Shown: positions 61,540 to 64,000 of the stretch, one piece after another
How the letters are laid out: each line of letters opens with the position of its first letter
Numbering within the stretch: position 1 is the first letter of the stretch
The notes under the pieces: generated by a model
What the model was told of the DNA's origin: nothing
What the model saw: the letters and a program-made list of their open reading frames with translations, nothing else
Databases searched by the model: none
Source: Algoriphagus lacus
GTDB taxonomy: Bacteria > Bacteroidota > Bacteroidia > Cytophagales > Cyclobacteriaceae
Direction of reading: 5' to 3'
Length of the DNA: 64,000 bases
Assembly: GCF_003583985.1 (NCBI RefSeq)
Contig: NZ_QXML01000007.1
Coordinates: 62,001-126,000 of the forward strand
Program-made: the position numbers and the translations under genes

Positions 61540-61566
61540 AAAAAAGACCAGGTTTTTGCCTGGTCT
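61538..61566 (-). terminator. Terminator of the barrel gene on the minus strand
   Basis: Stem AGACCAGG / CCTGGTCT (61545-61552 with 61559-61566) followed on the minus strand by eight T. It lies 21 bases after the stop of the minus-strand gene and just after the PAP2-like stop. Confidence 0.8.
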
Positions 61567-61586
61567 CTCTGCAGATTTGAGTTTTT

Positions 61587-62333
61587 TTAGAAAACTGTGA
61601 CGGCTAGTCCAAAATTAATTTGGCTTGATTGGTTTGCGAATGGTCCCCGACCGGCTTGCCACATGTCATTAAGGAAGAAGTTTCCCCATACATAGAAACC
61701 TGGAGATCCTGCTTTGACTGAAACGGCATATCGGATTTTTTCCAAACCGAAGTTTTGGGAGTCTTTGATTTTCCGTTTATCGTATTCGGCAGATTCGTAT
61801 TTGATTTTTGTATGGGCTTCATAGAGGAATCCTACTTTGCCGCCAACGCTTATCCTAAAGCTTTTACTGTAATTATTCTTGTTAAGGTGATAGCGAATAT
61901 CAATGGGGACTTCCAAGTAGTTTGCTGAGAAGTTGTTTGAAATGAGGTTGATGTTTTTTCCGTATACATCAGAAACCTCAGTCAACTTGGAAGATTCCGG
62001 GCCTAATAATGGGTTAATAAAAAGATTCTTAGCACCGTCAAATTCCAATTTATCAGATCCCACACCGAATCCTGGGTTCAGCGTGAAGCCCGAGCCTTTT
62101 CCGAAAAGATTTATTGGGAATTGGTAGGAGGCATTGAAAGTTCGTGATCCAAGGAAATCAATATCCAAATCTGCTGGTCGGTTGTTCAGTTGATTGAAAC
62201 CAAACTCAAAATTCAAATCACTTGGAATATTTGGGCGACCACCAATTGGAGTTTTCGGTTTAGTCTCGGAATCCTGTGCCTGCACAAATTGAAAAGCCAA
62301 AATTGCCAAGGACAGTGTTAATAATTTTTTCAT
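61587..62333 (-). CDS. Predicted outer-membrane beta-barrel protein (porin-like)
   Basis: A 248-residue protein with signal peptide MKKLLTLSLAILAFQFVQA. Strand patterns include LDIDFLGSRTFNASYQFPINLF, FTLNPGFGVGSDKLEF, YLEVPIDIRYHLN, RISVGGKVGFLYEAHTKI and a final INFGLAVTVF ending in Phe. This is the usual look of PF13568-like Bacteroidota barrels. The ATG at 62333 gives the signal peptide; 17 upstream codons do not. Confidence 0.8.
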   Translation of the reverse strand: MKKLLTLSLAILAFQFVQAQDSETKPKTPIGGRPNIPSDLNFEFGFNQLNNRPADLDIDFLGSRTFNASYQFPINLFGKGSGFTLNPGFGVGSDKLEFDGAKNLFINPLLGPESSKLTEVSDVYGKNINLISNNFSANYLEVPIDIRYHLNKNNYSKSFRISVGGKVGFLYEAHTKIKYESAEYDKRKIKDSQNFGLEKIRYAVSVKAGSPGFYVWGNFFLNDMWQAGRGPFANQSSQINFGLAVTVF

Positions 62334-62364
62334 CAAAAGAATATTCTTTTCTGTGGAATGTGGG

Positions 62365-62372
62365 CAAAAATA
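62365..62372 (-). promoter_or_regulatory. Candidate -7 element of the barrel gene
   Basis: TATTTTTG on the minus strand, exact match to TAnnTTTG, 32 bases before the ATG, without a correctly spaced TTG. Confidence 0.35.
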
Positions 62373-62470
62373 TAAAATCCTCAAGGATTTACCCCTCTCA
62401 GCCTCTTAATTATTCTTAAGGCCTGGGGATTGTGAAGAAGTAGAATCCTAAATTTCTTTGATCCGTGTAT

Positions 62471-62500
62471 TTGCATAAAAAATATTATTGGGTACTTTTG
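62471..62500 (+). promoter_or_regulatory. Promoter of tRNA-Arg
   Basis: TTG at 62471-62473, 19-base spacer and TACTTTTG at 62493-62500, both exact. Transcription would start near 62507, five bases before the tRNA. The best promoter in the window. Confidence 0.7.
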
Positions 62501-62511
62501 CAAACCCATTC

Positions 62512-62585
62512 GGCCTCGTAGCTCAACTGAATAGAGCACCTGATTACGGCTCAGGAGGTTTCAAGTTTGAATCTTGACGAGGTCA
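62512..62585 (+). tRNA. tRNA-Arg (anticodon ACG)
   Basis: A 74-base tRNA. Acceptor GGCCTCG / CGAGGTC (one G-U), D arm GCTC...GAGC, anticodon arm CCTGA-TTACGGC-TCAGG with anticodon ACG (A34 to be deaminated to inosine), T loop TTTGAAT. Discriminator A; CCA is not encoded. Confidence 0.96.
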
Positions 62586-62587
62586 CT

Positions 62588-62617
62588 AAGCTCGGTCTTT
62601 CAGATCGGGCTTTTTCT
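62588..62617 (+). terminator. Terminator of tRNA-Arg
   Basis: Ten-base-pair stem (62588-62597 with 62603-62612, with G-U pairs), five-base loop and T run. Confidence 0.75.
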
Positions 62618-62681
62618 TTTTAGATCAAGTTTTTTATTAATCTCTGGAATCAGACTATTTTAGAGCAACATCCCACTGATT

Positions 62682-62918
62682 ATGTATCGTTACTTTCTTT
62701 TTTTCTTTTTGGTTGTTCTTGGTTCGTGTGATGAACTGATAGAAGTTTTACGCTTCGATGGGCCCTGTACCATTCAGATGAAGGATGGAAGCACCATAAC
62801 CACTAAAGAAAGCATTGAAATCCTCGAAAGTACCGGAACCATCACCTATAGAGATGATGAAGGAAGACTTTGGTCCGTGACGACAGATGAATATGAAAGT
62901 TACGTTTGTGGCAATTAA
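62682..62918 (+). CDS. Small lipoprotein of unknown function
   Basis: A 78-residue protein with a lipoprotein signal, lipobox LGSC (C16). The mature 62 residues form a compact beta-rich domain (CTIQMKDGSTITTKESIEI, ITYRDDEGRLWSVTTDEYESY) with two more cysteines that could form a disulfide. No family recognised. It stands after tRNA-Arg and converges with the glycosidase gene, overlapping its stop by four bases. Confidence 0.7.
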   Translation: MYRYFLFFFLVVLGSCDELIEVLRFDGPCTIQMKDGSTITTKESIEILESTGTITYRDDEGRLWSVTTDEYESYVCGN

Positions 62919-64000
62919 TTCACACTGTCTACAATTAATACCCAATCATTTCCTCTGCCAGAACTAGGAGGAATGACTTCCACTGAATTTTTACGGTCGA
63001 TTGGATTGTCTCTGACAAAGCTTACACCTGTTCTTGGGTCATACCACTTCAGCTGAAATTTTTCGCCTTGGAGGGAGGAAAAATTTAACATTGTTTTTTT
63101 GCCGGTGGGAAAATAGATAAAGGCATACGAACCATCCCGGGAGCGGGTAGCTGATACAAAATGGTCATCATCTAACTGACTGTCTAGAATAAGATTTTGG
63201 TCGGGTATCCTTTCAAAGTAATTTCGGCTAAGGAGTAGAGACTTGAGATGTTTGACTTGATTGGCCACCTCCAGATCGAGGGATTGATGCCAAGGTTTCA
63301 AAGGTGCATTTACAGGTTGTTTGTCCAAATCATACATCTGCCAGACCGCATGACATCCGTAAGTTTGGCCAGCAGCACCTGCGAAAACATTCCAATACAT
63401 GATTTTTCGGATATCCGTTGCCTCACTGTAGCCCAACTCTTTTGCATTGAAACACTTCGGGTGCTCTTCATACATGGGCTCCCCGTCGATGGTTGGTTTT
63501 TGGGGTGAAAGGGCCAAGTCATGGGCTATTTTTTGATAGATAGGCTGATTGGGGCAATGACCCGTCTGATGCATGTTGAAACTCAGCCAACCTGCTTGGT
63601 GAAACCAGTTGCTGCTACCACCGGGTTCGGTGGGTTGAGGGTGGAAGGTTATCAAAATCGGGTTTTCTGGATTTTGGGTTTCCAGGATTCCCTTGGCCAT
63701 TTGATTCCAAACCTCGATGTCCTGAGTGTTTTCCCTTGGATTCCGATCTCCTCCCAAAACCCAAATCAGGTTCTTTCTATCCTTATATCTTTTCCCGATC
63801 CACTTTCCATAGGAATAAGCAGTTTCAGGAGTGAAAATTTCCGGACCGGTCCCCCATGAGTTTTTGAAAAGCTTATCTCCCCAGGTAGGGAGCAAAGCAA
63901 TATGAATATTTCGTTCCAAAGCCAAATCCAAAATTCTGTCAACATGACTGAAATAGGCTTCGTTATACTCCCAGGTTTCCAAATTCAAAAATGGAGTATC
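62915..64000 (-). CDS. GH140-like glycoside hydrolase (DUF4038), C-terminal part
   Basis: The frame is open to the right edge, so the N-terminus is outside the window; a TTG at 63988 is internal. The visible TIM-barrel half has LIWVLGGDRNPREN and TIDGEPMYEEHP, which correspond to the acid/base Asp and nucleophile Glu of apiosidase-type GH140 enzymes, and AAGQTYGCHAVWQMYD. A C-terminal beta-sandwich (about the last 90 residues, FVSATRSRDGSYAFIYFPTGK) is the domain usually paired with DUF4038. It probably releases a sugar from plant or algal pectin-like glycans; signal peptide and first residues are not visible. Confidence 0.85.
   Translation of the reverse strand, partial: DTPFLNLETWEYNEAYFSHVDRILDLALERNIHIALLPTWGDKLFKNSWGTGPEIFTPETAYSYGKWIGKRYKDRKNLIWVLGGDRNPRENTQDIEVWNQMAKGILETQNPENPILITFHPQPTEPGGSSNWFHQAGWLSFNMHQTGHCPNQPIYQKIAHDLALSPQKPTIDGEPMYEEHPKCFNAKELGYSEATDIRKIMYWNVFAGAAGQTYGCHAVWQMYDLDKQPVNAPLKPWHQSLDLEVANQVKHLKSLLLSRNYFERIPDQNLILDSQLDDDHFVSATRSRDGSYAFIYFPTGKKTMLNFSSLQGEKFQLKWYDPRTGVSFVRDNPIDRKNSVEVIPPSSGRGNDWVLIVDSVN

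Noticed and set aside
1..64000. Mobile elements, prophage, CRISPR arrays, toxin-antitoxin pairs
   Set aside because: No transposase, integrase, cas gene, regularly spaced repeat array or recognisable toxin-antitoxin pair was seen; three tRNA genes show no adjacent integrase or duplicated 3' ends.

Overview
The window reads as chromosome of a Bacteroidota member, most likely order Cytophagales and close to Cyclobacteriaceae such as Algoriphagus. That placement is inference from four signs: a 925-residue secreted protein ending in a gliding-motility/type IX secretion C-terminal domain; Bacteroidota-type promoters (TTG, 19-21 bases, TAnnTTTG) in front of tRNA genes and sdhC; a three-subunit b558-type succinate dehydrogenase; and an ExbB/ExbD/ExbD set. 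I see no transposase, integrase, phage gene or CRISPR array. Most genes sit in tightly packed operons, many with 1-8 base overlaps.

Layout. 1-2967: the end of a surface-glycan operon (truncated beta-keto acid cleavage enzyme, GT2 glycosyltransferase, PglD-like acyltransferase, ATP-grasp ligase). 2974-7104: TesA-like lipoprotein esterase divergent from a YbbA/YbbP-type ABC transporter. 7208-10560: tRNA-Leu, SAM hydroxide adenosyltransferase with a small monooxygenase, PhoH, an acetyltransferase and a beta-barrel. 10649-18727: ComEC, a methylglutaconyl-CoA hydratase-like enzyme, RecQ, an unknown protein, NUDIX, thioesterase, TPR lipoprotein, Sua5. 18728-20220: a repeat-rich spacer, then pgk. 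20332-24881: an envelope locus of a secreted Pro/Gly-rich protein, a predicted barrel, a response regulator, a histidine kinase and a lipoprotein.

24948-32911: DinB-like protein, secreted endonuclease/phosphatase-family protein, flavin reductase, SppA, FolK, FabD, then a LysR regulator divergent from an SbtA-type bicarbonate transporter. 32908-36104: DCC-family protein and the T9SS cargo. 36425-39832: sdhCAB. 39910-44066: acetyltransferase, a diheme cytochrome with a beta-helix lipoprotein, a Crp-family regulator and a barrel. 44111-50878: RuvC, then a seven-gene run (GT2, small protein, PP2C phosphatase, polysaccharide deacetylase, GT2, TatD, asparaginase). 50971-53695: tRNA-Ser, then ExbB, a 109-residue membrane protein and two ExbDs. 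53757-61539: UMF1 and MFS transporters, NAD(P)HX repair enzyme, AsnRS, RpoN, a PAP2-like membrane protein. 61587-64000: a barrel, tRNA-Arg, a small lipoprotein and the C-terminal part of a GH140-like glycosidase.

Most of this is housekeeping. The parts most likely to hold something undescribed are the ExbB-X-ExbD-ExbD motor with its small extra membrane subunit, the PP2C/deacetylase/two-GT2 operon, the two-component envelope locus at 20-25 kb, the BKACE enzyme inside a glycan operon, and the LysR-SbtA pair. No function here was tested by database search; assignments rest on motifs, lengths and context.
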